Made by a program: the position numbers and the translations under genes. Below the pieces are notes generated by a model, which saw nothing but the letters and a program-made list of their open reading frames with translations, had not been told where the DNA came from and made no database searches. DNA of 64,000 nucleotides from a bacterium (GTDB lineage Bacteria > Hydrothermota > UBA3073 > JACQXS01 > JAGMCI01): NCBI GenBank assembly GCA_030018315.1, contig JASEGA010000002.1, forward strand, positions 62,001 to 126,000, in the 5' to 3' direction. Every line of letters starts with the position of its first letter. Within the stretch, counting starts at the first letter, position 1. Below are positions 34,166-44,185 of the stretch, one piece after another.

Positions 34166-35188
34166 ATGAGCAGAGTAAAAATTCAAAGTTATATTTCAGT
34201 TTTTGGTCTAACCTCATCGATGCTTATTATGGCTATCCCTCAGGTAGTTAGAGCACAGCCAGATACATTATGGACACGTACCTATGGCGGAAGTAGCGAG
34301 GACATTGGCTACTCTGTGGAGCAGACTTCAGATGGAGGGTATATCATAACTGGATATACTCACTCTTTTGGTGCAGGTTGGTGTGATGTATGGCTCATAA
34401 AGACAAATTCAGTTGGTGATACAGTATGGACGAAGACCTTTGGTAAAAGTTATGATGATAAAGGCTACTCTGTGCAGCAAACCAAAGATGATGGATATAT
34501 CATCACTGGATCTACCGTCTATTTCTCCGGTGAGGGTGCATGGCTTATAAAGACAAATGCAAATGGAGACACAATTTGGACAAAAATATTTGACGGATAT
34601 GGTTCGGATGTAGGCGTATCGGTGCAACAGACCTCTGACGGTGGCTATATTATAACTGGATATACCATATCTTACGGGGCGGGTGAGTCTGATATCTGGC
34701 TTATAAAGACAGATTCACTTGGCAATAAGCTTTGGGATAAGACCTATGGTGGAACTTACGGTGATCATGGCTATTCAGTGCAACAGACTTTAGATGGAGG
34801 GTATATCATAGCTGGATGTACTGAGTCTTTTGGTATGGGTAATAATGATGTATGGCTTATAAAGGTAGGACCTGACATAGGAATAGAAGAGAGCGTAAAG
34901 TGCAAAATGCAAAATGTAAAATTGGATTTACAAAATTACCCAAATCCGCTTACCAAGTCTACTATTATCAGTTACAGTGTACTAATTTCATCTTTGGTGA
35001 CCCTGAAGATTTACGATTTATCAGGGAGGGAAGTAATAACGCTTATTAATGAAAAGCAAAAAGAAGGACATTATAGTGTAATATGGGACAGGAAGGATAA
35101 ATATGGAAAGAATCTAAGCGGTGGCATATATTTTTGCTACCTACTTGAGGAAGAGTTTAGAATTATGGGAAAAATGGTAGTTTTCTAA
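34166..35188 (+). CDS. Secreted repeat protein with C-terminal sorting-like module
   Basis: 340 residues. After a signal peptide (about 1-30) there are four near-identical repeats of about 50 residues of the type TLWTRTYGGSSEDIGYSV, QTSDGGYIITGYT, DVWLIKT. Such repeats form beta-propeller blades. The last about 80 residues hold the module YPNPLTKSTIIS, LKIYDLSGREV and SGGIYFCYL. A role outside the cell is likely; the cargo function is unknown. Confidence 0.78.
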   Translation: MSRVKIQSYISVFGLTSSMLIMAIPQVVRAQPDTLWTRTYGGSSEDIGYSVEQTSDGGYIITGYTHSFGAGWCDVWLIKTNSVGDTVWTKTFGKSYDDKGYSVQQTKDDGYIITGSTVYFSGEGAWLIKTNANGDTIWTKIFDGYGSDVGVSVQQTSDGGYIITGYTISYGAGESDIWLIKTDSLGNKLWDKTYGGTYGDHGYSVQQTLDGGYIIAGCTESFGMGNNDVWLIKVGPDIGIEESVKCKMQNVKLDLQNYPNPLTKSTIISYSVLISSLVTLKIYDLSGREVITLINEKQKEGHYSVIWDRKDKYGKNLSGGIYFCYLLEEEFRIMGKMVVF

Positions 35189-35202
35189 AATAGGAGGTAA
35201 AT

Positions 35203-36346
35203 ATGTCAAGATTCTTTTGCATAGAAAATCAAAAATTAAAAATCAAATATCAAATATAGAGCCAAAGATTACATAGATGGAGCTGCTGATTATGACAGTG
35301 GGTAGTATGGAGAATACAGGGATAGAATTGTTTAAACCTATTGATGATAGTAAAACTCCAAATGAGAAGATAATGAACTGTGAGATTGAATATGCGTATC
35401 GTGGAATATCTGTGTTAGATAAGGATAGAAAACTTGAGCTCCAGAAATGTAGGATAAGTGACTGTTTGGATACAGGTGTGTATTCACTTGCCGACCAGTT
35501 GAGTATTAAGCAAAATACTATTACACATAATAATAGAGGGGTATGGGTAGATAAGGGCAATACAGAGGTTAAGAATTCAATTATCATGAACTCGTGGGAT
35601 GCAGGCGTATATGCAACAAATACTGCTGTTGTAGATGTAAAGAATGATACTTTACTTGGTAATGCAACGGGGGTGTAGTATACAGATGTGTCAAGTGGTG
35701 AGGTTAAGAATAGCACAATTATGAATAATGAGACTGGAATCTTTACCTCTGGTAGTTCAGCTCCGACTGTTAAGCTCACTAATATAGTGAATAACACAAA
35801 CTATGGTGTGTATATAGATGGTAAGTCTACTCCTAATCTTGGTGATAAGAATGCGAATAAGGAGTCAAGAAATGTAATCTATGGTAATAGTAAATACGAT
35901 GTCTATAATAATACTGCTAATACTATTTGGGCACAGAGAAATTATTGGGGAACAATGGATTTGGATACAATAAGGGCGCATATCTACGACTATTACGATA
36001 ATCCGGCTCTGGGTAAAGTGATATTTGAGCCTATTTGGTCAGGTCCAACAGTTGGAACGAGTGGTCCAATGTGTGCAGGTGGATTACAAATTACAGATTA
36101 CAAATTTTCCCAAATCCATTTGGTTCAGAAGCTAAAATTAGATTTGCCCTACCTAAAAAGGGAATAGTAAATTTGAAGATTTACGATGCAAGTGGTAGGT
36201 TAGTGGAGACACTGGTTAATGGAGAGACTGAGCCTGGCTATTATACATTAAAGTGGAACGCTAAAGGTTTTCCGACTGGCATTTATTTTGCAAAGTTTGT
36301 AGCAAAAGATTACATAAAGAAAGAAAAGCTTATTTTGCTGCGGTAA
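35203..36346 (+). pseudogene. Secreted beta-helix protein gene, heavily broken
   Basis: A start (AGGAGG, ATG at 35203) leads into AT-rich repeat DNA and a stop. Then come YIDGAADYDSG, a stop, and two long frames: 35277-35678 ending in TAG, and 35688-36167. Together they encode many N-x-I coils (ITHNNRGVWV, IVNNTNYGVYIDG). Near 36084-36106 a 14-base direct duplication shifts the frame; removing it joins to LQIFPNPFGSEAKI, LKIYDASGRLVETL and TGIYFAKFVAKDY. At least three lesions are visible. Confidence 0.78.
36084..36106. repeat. 14-base direct duplication causing a frameshift
   Basis: TTACAAATTACAGA is followed by TTACAAATT. Deleting one 14-base unit restores the frame from AGG into LQIFPNPFG, the usual start of the C-terminal module. 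Confidence 0.7.
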
Positions 36347-36354
36347 GCACATAC

Positions 36355-38682
36355 TTATTTATCTGAGAGTGCTATGTGTATTGCTTCGTCTATTCTTTTT
36401 ATAAATTTAAATTTAAGCCCACGCTTTACATAGAATGGAATTTCTTCAAGGTCTTTGCGATTCCAATCAGGAAGAATTATAGTATGTATCCCTGCACGCT
36501 TAGCTGCTATTACTTTCTCCCTTATACCACCTACAGGTAGGACTTTACCACGAAGAGTAATCTCACCCGTCATTGCTATACCCGGATTGACTGGTATATT
36601 TTTAAATAATGAGACAAGAGCAGTAGCTATAGCAATACCTGCTGAAGGTCCATCTTTTGGAATAGCGCCTTCAGGAACATGAATGTGTATATCATATTTA
36701 TCAAAGAAGTTTTCGGGAATTTTAAATTTCGTTGCCTCTGACCGTACATAAGACAAAGCAGTTTGAGCTGATTCTTTCATTATATCACCAAGTTTACCAG
36801 TTAAGTTAAGTCCTTTTTTACCTTTCATCTTTGTAGCTTCAATAAACATAATTGTACCACCTTCAGGAGTATATGCAAGCCCTGTAACCACACCAACTTC
36901 ACCTTCTCTGTCTCGTAACTCTGAGAAGAACTTTGGTGGCCCAAGGAATGAAAGTAAGTTCTTGGTAGTTATCACAGTTTTACGCTTCTTCTTGCCACTC
37001 GCTACTTGTTTTGCAACTTTCCTTATACAATTTGCAAGCTCACGCTCAATATTTCTTACTCCTGCCTCACGAGTATAACCTTGAATAATCTCACGAATGG
37101 CACCATCTGTAAATTCTATAAGCTCTGGAGTTAATCCATTTTCCTTTATCTGTCTTGGAATTAAAAAATTATTTGCTATCTTCATTTTCTCCTCAAGAAT
37201 GTACCCGGGTAGGTGGATTATTTCCATACGGTCCTTTAGAGCAGGTAGGATTGGGTCTACTATATTTGCTGTTGTGATAAACATAACATGAGAAAGGTTG
37301 AATGGAATCTCAAGGTAGTGGTCTGAAAAGCTCTTATTCTGCTCTGGGTCAAGTGCTTCGAGCAAAGCGGCAGCCGGGTCTCCTCTGAAGTCAGCGCCTA
37401 CCTTATCAATTTCATCAAGCATAAATACAGGATTCCTTGACATAGCTCGATTTATCCCTTGAATTATTCTACCTGGAAGAGCGCCGACATAAGTCCTTCT
37501 ATGTCCCCTTATTTCAGCTTCATCCCTTACTCCACCAAGTGAGAATCTAACAAACTTCCTACCAAGAGCACGTGCAATTGACATACCAAGCGAAGTCTTA
37601 CCTACACCCGGTGGACCAACAAAGCATAAAATTGGTCCCTTTGTATCGGCTTTTAATTTTCGGACAGCTAAATACTCAATAATTCTTTCTTTTACATCTT
37701 TAAGATTGTAATGGTCTTCATCTAATACTTTTTGGGCACGTACTATATCAAGATTATCATCAGTCTCCTTTTCCCAGGGCAAAGAAGTAAGCCAGTCAAG
37801 ATAAGTTCTGCAAACTGTATACTCAGCAGATGCGGGTGGCATACGCTCAAGGCGGTCAAGTTCCTTATACGCCGCTTCCATTGCTTCTTTTGGTAATTTA
37901 GCTTCTTCTATCTTTTTTTTAAATTCTTCAACCTCTACTGTGCGTTCATCTTTCTCACCGAGTTCCTTTTTGATTGCTTTAAGCTGTTCCCTTAAGAAAT
38001 ATTCTCGCTGTGTCTTACTAACCTCTGTTCTCACATCTGATTTTATCTTCTCACCAAGCTCAAGAATACTCTCCTCCTTTGCAAGAATTGGAAGAAGGTA
38101 AGTCAACCTTTCTTTTGGGTCACGAATCTCAAGTAGCGCTTGTTTTTCTTTCACTGTAAGAGTAAGATTAGAAGCAACAAAGTCTGCAAGCTTTGATGGA
38201 GACGAAATGTTCATTGCATAAACTTGTAGGTCATCTGATAAATAAGGGGCGAGTTTTATAATTTTCTGAAATGTAGTTGAGACATCGCGCATAAGGGCTT
38301 CAAGTTCTAAATCTTTCTTTATTTTTACCTTTTCTATTAGTTCAATCTCTACCTCCATAAATGGGTCTCGCTGAACAATTCTTTTAATTTGTACTCTTTC
38401 TAACCCTTGAACAATTATTCTTACAGAACCATCAGGAAATCTAAGCATCTTTAGAATAATAGATACAGACCCTATTTGGTAAAAATTATGCTCATCTCGC
38501 TCATCAAGATGAGGTGCTTTAAGTGTGAAAGTGCCAACAATTTTATTCTGTGAAGCAAGGACATGCTCTACCAATCTTGTAGACCTATCATCTTTTACGA
38601 TAAGAGGGACAACCATATTAGGAAAAATAACTAAATCCTCTACAGTCAGTACTGAGACTCTTTTTGGTATTCTACTACGCAT
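36355..38682 (-). CDS. lon: ATP-dependent protease La
   Basis: A cytoplasmic AAA+ protease. From the ATG at 38682 it is about 775 residues. It has the N-terminal LON domain (LVIFPNMVVPLIV), Walker A GPPGVGKTSLG, the FMLDEIDKVG Walker B, and the catalytic serine in PKDGPSAG with a lysine following. Eight upstream codons in the same frame (from GTG at 38706) lie entirely inside a GTCATTGCGAG repeat, so they are not protein-coding by origin. The FAD oxidoreductase ends upstream on the same strand. Confidence 0.97.
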   Translation of the reverse strand: MRSRIPKRVSVLTVEDLVIFPNMVVPLIVKDDRSTRLVEHVLASQNKIVGTFTLKAPHLDERDEHNFYQIGSVSIILKMLRFPDGSVRIIVQGLERVQIKRIVQRDPFMEVEIELIEKVKIKKDLELEALMRDVSTTFQKIIKLAPYLSDDLQVYAMNISSPSKLADFVASNLTLTVKEKQALLEIRDPKERLTYLLPILAKEESILELGEKIKSDVRTEVSKTQREYFLREQLKAIKKELGEKDERTVEVEEFKKKIEEAKLPKEAMEAAYKELDRLERMPPASAEYTVCRTYLDWLTSLPWEKETDDNLDIVRAQKVLDEDHYNLKDVKERIIEYLAVRKLKADTKGPILCFVGPPGVGKTSLGMSIARALGRKFVRFSLGGVRDEAEIRGHRRTYVGALPGRIIQGINRAMSRNPVFMLDEIDKVGADFRGDPAAALLEALDPEQNKSFSDHYLEIPFNLSHVMFITTANIVDPILPALKDRMEIIHLPGYILEEKMKIANNFLIPRQIKENGLTPELIEFTDGAIREIIQGYTREAGVRNIERELANCIRKVAKQVASGKKKRKTVITTKNLLSFLGPPKFFSELRDREGEVGVVTGLAYTPEGGTIMFIEATKMKGKKGLNLTGKLGDIMKESAQTALSYVRSEATKFKIPENFFDKYDIHIHVPEGAIPKDGPSAGIAIATALVSLFKNIPVNPGIAMTGEITLRGKVLPVGGIREKVIAAKRAGIHTIILPDWNRKDLEEIPFYVKRGLKFKFIKRIDEAIHIALSDK

Positions 38683-38712
38683 TGAGATTGCTTTGCCTAC
38701 GCTCACAATGAC
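38683..38712 (-). repeat. Short palindromic repeat, GTCATTGCGAG type
   Basis: On the minus strand GTCATTGTGAGCGTAGGCAAAGCAATCTCA, directly abutting the lon ATG. It matches the copy at 54690-54719 nearly base for base. Confidence 0.7.
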
Positions 38713-38727
38713 ATTTTTAAAATTCGT

Positions 38728-39858
38728 TTATCGTAGAATTTCTTCAATCTTAAACTCTCGTGTAATAGAGAATTCATCTATAGGGATATAGGTAGTTCCT
38801 TTAACAATAAGCTCTGCCATACACTTACCAAGTGCAGGTGCAAGCATAAAACCGTGACCGCAACAGCCACCAAGTATCCAAAACCCTTTTACTTCAGTTT
38901 CTCCAATGATTGGGTTACCATCCGGGGTCATAGTATACCAGCCAGCCCATTGACGAATAACTTTTAGCTCAGCCAACTTAGGCATTAGTCTCAATATACG
39001 CTTCGGAAATTCATATGTGAACTCAAATGATGAGTCCCTCATTATACCTTTGACTGGAGATTCTGGAGTGTAACACCCTATAATTTGACCAGTAGCCCAT
39101 AGTTGTTGAAAGTAACAGCTTGGCCTATAATCTACTATCATTGGCTCAAATAATCTAAATGGGATTTCTTCAGTAACTATGGCTTCATGGCGCTCAGGCT
39201 CTAATAGAAGAGCGACTCCTACAAGTTTACCAACTTCTTTAGCCCAAGCACCTGCTGCATTTATGATAACAGGAGCCGAGTACTTATCTCCTTTATGGGT
39301 ACAAACTGAAGTGACACGTCTATCTTTTGTATTGATTTTTGTCACTTCTGTGTAAGGTAGGATTTCGCCACCGAGTCTCTTTATTCCGGCAGCGTATCCT
39401 TTGACTACAAGAAATGGATTAGCTTGCCCATCTGATGGACAATATGCTCCACCAGTGAGGTCAGATACCTCAAGTTGTGGTGCTATTTTCAAAACATCTT
39501 CTGCAGAAATAAATTCAACATCAAGACCAAGTTTTTTCTGAATTTTTATAAGTTTTAGATAGCTCTCTTTTTCAAAATCTGAATGTGCAAGAAATAAATA
39601 ACCACCCTGATGCCAGTCAACTGCGATTCCAAACTCATCTTCTATTTGGTTAAAAATACGCACGCTCTCCATTGCAGCTCTTATGGTTCCCGGAGTTGAG
39701 AACTGTTGTCTTATTCCTCCTATGCATCTTCCAGTTGACCCTGATGCCAAGTATTCTTTCTCAATTAATAGTACCTTATATCCAAGTTTTGCAAGCTCAT
39801 ATCCAGTGGCACAACCAAAAATTCCGCCCCCAATTATTATAGAGTCGTAAACTTTCAT
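38728..39858 (-). CDS. FAD-dependent amino-acid oxidoreductase (DadA/sarcosine oxidase family)
   Basis: About 376 residues from the ATG at 39858. The FAD loop is SIIIGGGIFGCATGYELAKLG, with GSTGRCIGGIRQQF (attachment region), NAAGAWAKEVGKLVG and the C-terminal GNPIIGETEVKGFWILGGCCGHG. Related enzymes oxidise proline, sarcosine or glycine. The longer frame to 39897 runs back through the promoter, so the ATG at 39858 is preferred. It is divergent from the M16 pair and followed by lon. Confidence 0.88.
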   Translation of the reverse strand: MKVYDSIIIGGGIFGCATGYELAKLGYKVLLIEKEYLASGSTGRCIGGIRQQFSTPGTIRAAMESVRIFNQIEDEFGIAVDWHQGGYLFLAHSDFEKESYLKLIKIQKKLGLDVEFISAEDVLKIAPQLEVSDLTGGAYCPSDGQANPFLVVKGYAAGIKRLGGEILPYTEVTKINTKDRRVTSVCTHKGDKYSAPVIINAAGAWAKEVGKLVGVALLLEPERHEAIVTEEIPFRLFEPMIVDYRPSCYFQQLWATGQIIGCYTPESPVKGIMRDSSFEFTYEFPKRILRLMPKLAELKVIRQWAGWYTMTPDGNPIIGETEVKGFWILGGCCGHGFMLAPALGKCMAELIVKGTTYIPIDEFSITREFKIEEILR

Positions 39859-39864
39859 ATTAAT

Positions 39865-39893
39865 AAAATACTCCAAAATTCTATTTTTGTCAA
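39865..39893 (-). promoter_or_regulatory. Promoter for the FAD oxidoreductase, leaderless
   Basis: Minus strand TTGACA at 39893-39888, a 17-base spacer, TATTTT at 39870-39865, six bases to the ATG at 39858. Confidence 0.55.
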
Positions 39894-39919
39894 CCAAAAA
39901 GGTAAATTCCTATTTATTC

Positions 39920-39947
39920 TTGACAACTAATGAAAACAGGCTATATT
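39920..39947 (+). promoter_or_regulatory. Promoter for the M16 peptidase pair, near-leaderless
   Basis: TTGACA at 39920-39925, a 16-base spacer, TATATT at 39942-39947, then 11 bases to the ATG at 39959. It lies inside the longest possible frame of the gene, so it decides the start. Confidence 0.55.
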
Positions 39948-39958
39948 TTTATTTAAAG

Positions 39959-41449
39959 ATGAGAGTGATTATACTTAGTTTTTTATGCCTTACAGTTGCT
40001 GTCTCTTTATTTCCTTTCTCAGGGTTTCAATCAATTGAAGACAAGATAGTAGAGTATAAACTTGATAATGGGCTAACCCTACTTATTCTACCAAGACACG
40101 AAGCTCCTGTAGCTTCTTTTGTTACATTTGCAAAAGTAGGAAGTAGTGATGAATATGAAGGTATTACAGGGATGGCACATATACTTGAGCATATGGCATT
40201 TAAAGGCACTAAAGAGATTGGGACAAAAGATTTTGAACTGGAGCAAAAAGCAATAGCAGCTGAAGATAGTATTTTTGAGTTGATACTTAAAGAAAGAGCA
40301 AAAGGAGATAAGCTCGATTCTATAAACCTAAAAATGTTAGAGACCGCATTTAGGGCTGCTCAAAAGAGTTCTAAAGAGTTTAGTATTTCTGGTCAATTTA
40401 GTGAAATTATGAAAATAGAAGGTGGGCGCATAAATGCAGGGACTTCCAATGACTACACAGCATATTATTGTAGACTACCATCTAACAAACTTGAACTCTG
40501 GATGTGTATGGAATCGGAAAGGTTTCTATCACCAGTTTTGAGAGAATTCTATATTGAAACCCAAGGTCCAATTGCTGAAGAGAGGAGGATAGGATATGAA
40601 GATAGCCCACAAGGCAAATTATGGGAGCAATTCTTTCTCACTGCATTCCCTCAAGGTCATCCATATAGACACCCAGTAATTGGGTTTATGGGAGATATAC
40701 TCACAGCTACAAGGGAAAAAGCAAGAGAATTCTTTAATAAGTATTATATTCCATCTAACCTAATTGTAGCTATTGTAGGCGATGTAGAGCCAAACGAAGT
40801 AATAAGATTGGCAAAGATTTACTGGGGCAGGCTACCTAAGAAAGAGCCCCCCTTACCTTTAGAAATTCCGGAGATTACTCAAAAAGAGGAAAAAAGAATA
40901 GAACTTAAGTTACAGGCTCAACCGATACTTTATATTGGTTACCATTGTCCGAGTGGAAAAGCCCCTTATAATATTATCTACGAGACTATAGCCGATTACT
41001 TAGGTAGGGGACGCACTTCTCTTTTATATAAGAGCTTAGTAAAAAATAAAAGAATAGCTACTAATGTAGGTTGTAATGCTTTTGTCCCAAGCCCAAAATA
41101 TCCATCCCTCTTTTTATCCTGGGCTACCCCAGCCGCCAACCATACAGCAAAAGAGTGTGAAACCGCTATCTATGAACAGATTGAACTCTTGAAAAGGGAG
41201 CTAATTCCAAAGAAAAAGTTGGAAAAGATAATTTCAAGGAAAAAAGCAGAACTCGTCAGATATCTTGATAGTAACTTACATACAGCTTTAGAATTAGCTT
41301 GGTATGAAGGAATTTATGGGGACTGGCATGAATTATTCACTATATTAGATAAACTGGAAAAAATTACCCCTGAAGATATACAAAAGGTAGCAGAAAAAGC
41401 ATTTGTTAAAACCAACTGTGTTGTTGGAAGTATTGTGACTTCAGAGTAA
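39959..41449 (+). CDS. M16 zinc peptidase, catalytic subunit
   Basis: About 496 residues. A signal peptide (about 1-22, LSFLCLTVAVSLFPFSG) suggests a periplasmic enzyme. The zinc motif HILEHMAFKG (HxxEH) lies near residue 73, with a downstream EER glutamate. An insert between HxxEH and the glycine-rich part is seen. Such proteins act in pairs with an M16 subunit lacking the zinc site, coded next door (41452). The stop is two bases before the next gene's GTG. Confidence 0.92.
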   Translation: MRVIILSFLCLTVAVSLFPFSGFQSIEDKIVEYKLDNGLTLLILPRHEAPVASFVTFAKVGSSDEYEGITGMAHILEHMAFKGTKEIGTKDFELEQKAIAAEDSIFELILKERAKGDKLDSINLKMLETAFRAAQKSSKEFSISGQFSEIMKIEGGRINAGTSNDYTAYYCRLPSNKLELWMCMESERFLSPVLREFYIETQGPIAEERRIGYEDSPQGKLWEQFFLTAFPQGHPYRHPVIGFMGDILTATREKAREFFNKYYIPSNLIVAIVGDVEPNEVIRLAKIYWGRLPKKEPPLPLEIPEITQKEEKRIELKLQAQPILYIGYHCPSGKAPYNIIYETIADYLGRGRTSLLYKSLVKNKRIATNVGCNAFVPSPKYPSLFLSWATPAANHTAKECETAIYEQIELLKRELIPKKKLEKIISRKKAELVRYLDSNLHTALELAWYEGIYGDWHELFTILDKLEKITPEDIQKVAEKAFVKTNCVVGSIVTSE

Positions 41450-41451
41450 AA

Positions 41452-42858
41452 GTGAGGAGTATAAAATTTGTTACGATTCTCGTAGTGTTATTTACAAGTC
41501 TTTTGTTTGCACAAAAGTCTTACAAGAAATTGACATTCCCTGCTTTACACGAGATTAAGATTCCTAAAATTAAGGAAGAAAAGTTATTAAATGGTATGGC
41601 TCTATATATGGTTGAGGACCATTCTTTACCTATTATAAAAATTTATGCAATGGTTGGAGTTCGCTCTCTGTTCGACCCATCCAATAAAGTAGGACTTGCT
41701 CGCCTAACTGGATTAGTAATGAGAACAGGGGGGACAAAGAATTTTTTATCAGATGAGATTGACGAAAAATTAGAATCTGTAGGTGCTACTATTGAAAGCT
41801 CAATAGGTACCGATTATGGTGAAGTAGAGCTTTGGGTCTTAAAAGAACACTTTGATGAGATACTACCTATATTTGTTGATATTATAAGGTATCCAACATT
41901 TACTGAAGATAAGATTGAGTTAGCTAAAGTTATATTAAAGACAGAAATAGCGAGGTGTAATGATGACCCGTTTAATATTGCAATAAGAGAATATAGAAAA
42001 CTTATATATGGAAAAGATAGCCCCTATGCAAGGACTATTGAGGACTCTACCATAAACAATATAAGTAGAGATGATATTATAGCTTTTTACAAGAAATATT
42101 TCTACCCTAATAACATAAAATTAGGAATTATTGGCGATTTCAATTCAAAGAAGATGAGAAAAAAGCTTAAAGAAGCTTTTGGAAATTGGGATAAAAAAGA
42201 GATAGAATCCTACACTATTCCAGAAGTGACCTATCATTACCACTCTTCTGTAAACCTGGTTGACAAAGCCGGCCTTAAACAAACAACAATCCTTATGGGT
42301 CATATTGGTGGGATTATGAGTAATCCCGATATCCCTGCTCTTACAGTGATGAATGAAATCTTAGGTGGCGGTTTTACTGGCCGTTTGTACAAGAATATAC
42401 GCGAAGCCAAAGGGCTAGCCTACCTTATCTTTGGAAGGTATAACTCTGAGTATGACCATCCTGGCATTTTTTATTTAGGAGTGCAAACTGAGGCAAAAAA
42501 TACTGTTGAAGTTGTGGAAGATATCAAGAATGAAGTAAAGAAGATAAGTGAAGAAAAAGTAACTGATGAAGAATTAAGGCAGGCTAAGAATAGCTACCTT
42601 AACTCATTTGTGTTTAACTTTGATACAAAAGAAAGAATTTTACAGAGAATAATGACTTACGACTATTACGGTTATCCAAGAGATTTCATTAATCAACTAA
42701 AAGAGCAAATTGAATCTGTGACTAAAGACAATATTTTGAGAGTCGTAAACGAGTATATTCATCCAGAAGATATGATAATTCTTGTTGTAGGAGATGCGGA
42801 TAAAATTAGAGATTTACTTACTTCCTTAGGCAAAGTTAATGAAATAGAGGTGCACTAA
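41452..42858 (+). CDS. M16 peptidase-like, non-catalytic subunit
   Basis: 468 residues with a signal peptide ending near LFAQKSYKK. The position of HxxEH reads GLARLTGLVMRTGG, so the zinc site is lost. The partner R/Y motif is kept in GGGFTGRLYKNIREAKGLAY, as in the second chain of M16 heterodimers. Together the two would form one peptidase in the periplasm. Confidence 0.9.
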   Translation: MRSIKFVTILVVLFTSLLFAQKSYKKLTFPALHEIKIPKIKEEKLLNGMALYMVEDHSLPIIKIYAMVGVRSLFDPSNKVGLARLTGLVMRTGGTKNFLSDEIDEKLESVGATIESSIGTDYGEVELWVLKEHFDEILPIFVDIIRYPTFTEDKIELAKVILKTEIARCNDDPFNIAIREYRKLIYGKDSPYARTIEDSTINNISRDDIIAFYKKYFYPNNIKLGIIGDFNSKKMRKKLKEAFGNWDKKEIESYTIPEVTYHYHSSVNLVDKAGLKQTTILMGHIGGIMSNPDIPALTVMNEILGGGFTGRLYKNIREAKGLAYLIFGRYNSEYDHPGIFYLGVQTEAKNTVEVVEDIKNEVKKISEEKVTDEELRQAKNSYLNSFVFNFDTKERILQRIMTYDYYGYPRDFINQLKEQIESVTKDNILRVVNEYIHPEDMIILVVGDADKIRDLLTSLGKVNEIEVH

Positions 42859-42864
42859 TTTGGC

Positions 42865-42892
42865 TTGACAAATTTTGTAAATAGCTTATAAT
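42865..42892 (+). promoter_or_regulatory. Promoter for moxR, leaderless
   Basis: TTGACA at 42865-42870, a 16-base spacer, TATAAT at 42887-42892; both hexamers are perfect. Nine bases separate it from the ATG at 42902, with no Shine-Dalgarno site. Confidence 0.68.
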
Positions 42893-42901
42893 AATTAAAT
42901 T

Positions 42902-43882
42902 ATGGATGATATTGAAGCCATAGAAAAGCTTAAAGAGGCAAAAGATAGGTTATTAAAAGAAATAAGGAAGGTAATTGTAGGTCAGGATGATGTATTAAAC
43001 CAGCTTCTAATTGCATTGCTTGCTCAGGGGCATTGTATTCTGATAGGTGTGCCAGGGCTTGCTAAGACTTTGATTGTAAATACACTCGCAAATGCACTCT
43101 CTCTGTCTTTTAATCGCATCCAGTTTACACCCGACCTTATGCCATCAGATATTACAGGAACAGATATAATTGAGGAAGATATATCTACTGGGAGGAGGAA
43201 ATTTAGATTTATAAATGGTCCAATATTTGCAAATGTAATTCTTGCTGATGAGATAAACCGTACCCCACCAAAGACGCAATCAGCCCTTCTTCAAGCAATG
43301 CAAGAATACAAAGTTACAGCTTCTGGAGTAACCTATGAACTTGAGCGTCCATTCTTTGTACTTGCTACACAGAACCCAATTGAGCAGGAAGGAACTTATC
43401 CGCTACCTGAGGCACAGCTTGATAGATTTATGCTTGAGGTAGGAATCTACTATCCATCACAAGAAGAGGAGGAAAAGATTGTAGAAACTACCACTTCTGC
43501 TTATGTTCCAGAAATAAATAGGGTGCTCACAGTCAAAGAAATACTAGAACTACAATCGTTGGTCAGAAGAGTCCCTGTAGCACAGAATTTAATTCGTGAT
43601 GTAGTAAGGTTTGCGAGCCTTACAAGACCGAGTAAGGATTCAAGTTCACCAAAATATATAAATGACTGGGTAGCTTGGGGTGCAAGTCCAAGAGCATCTC
43701 AGTATCTAATTCTTGGTGCAAAAGCAAAGGCAATTCTTGAAGGTAGGTACACGCCATCAATAGATGATGTACGATATGTTGTAACACCAGTCCTTAGGCA
43801 TCGTATTATCACCAACTTTAATGCTGAAGCTGAAGGAGTGACACCACTTGATATAATACAAAAACTTTTAAAAGAGATTTGA
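42902..43882 (+). CDS. MoxR family AAA+ ATPase
   Basis: 326 residues. Walker A is GVPGLAKTLIVNTLA, Walker B VILADEINRTPP, sensor ATQNPIEQEGTYPLPEAQLDRF, and the C-terminal lid is present. MoxR proteins act as chaperone-like ATPases, usually with a DUF58/VWA gene immediately downstream. Here no such gene follows; instead there is a gene-free stretch of 304 bases. Its partner must be elsewhere. Confidence 0.93.
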   Translation: MDDIEAIEKLKEAKDRLLKEIRKVIVGQDDVLNQLLIALLAQGHCILIGVPGLAKTLIVNTLANALSLSFNRIQFTPDLMPSDITGTDIIEEDISTGRRKFRFINGPIFANVILADEINRTPPKTQSALLQAMQEYKVTASGVTYELERPFFVLATQNPIEQEGTYPLPEAQLDRFMLEVGIYYPSQEEEEKIVETTTSAYVPEINRVLTVKEILELQSLVRRVPVAQNLIRDVVRFASLTRPSKDSSSPKYINDWVAWGASPRASQYLILGAKAKAILEGRYTPSIDDVRYVVTPVLRHRIITNFNAEAEGVTPLDIIQKLLKEI

Positions 43883-43970
43883 GCCATAGAAGATATTATA
43901 CCCGTCTATAATAGGTAAGTATTTCTAAAATGGAGAACAAAAACTATATTATCACGAAAATCGTATCTTG

Positions 43971-44133
43971 CCTGTCAGCAGACAGGAAAACACAAAAACA
44001 CGAAGGGAACATAAGATTAAAAGAGTTGTAAATTAAGTTGGATGAAGTATTCGTTTGGAGTTAACAGAGATTGGAAGAGAGTTTAAGAGATAAAAATGAT
44101 GACTCTCTTTCAATCTCTTAAAATCACTGTTAA
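43971..44133. repeat. Gene-free stretch with two inverted repeats
   Basis: CCTGTC-AGCA-GACAGG at 43971-43986 is a perfect 6-base stem. At 44061-44133 a longer imperfect inverted repeat begins TTAACAGAGATTGGAAGAGAG and ends AATCACTGTTAA. The rest of 43883-44185 holds no convincing gene or promoter. These may act in 3'-end formation for moxR and the convergent PHP gene. Confidence 0.45.
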
Positions 44134-44185
44134 TATTTTGTGTCTTTCGTAATAAAATGGGAGGTTTTAGAAAAACTCTAAGCCA

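Noticed and set aside
38683-38706. Eight extra N-terminal codons of lon
   Set aside because: They lie wholly inside a dispersed palindromic repeat and are absent from the family; the ATG at 38682 fits.
43971-44133. CRISPR-like repeats or an attachment site
   Set aside because: Only single inverted repeats are present, with no regular spacing. No CRISPR array or integrase was found anywhere in the window.
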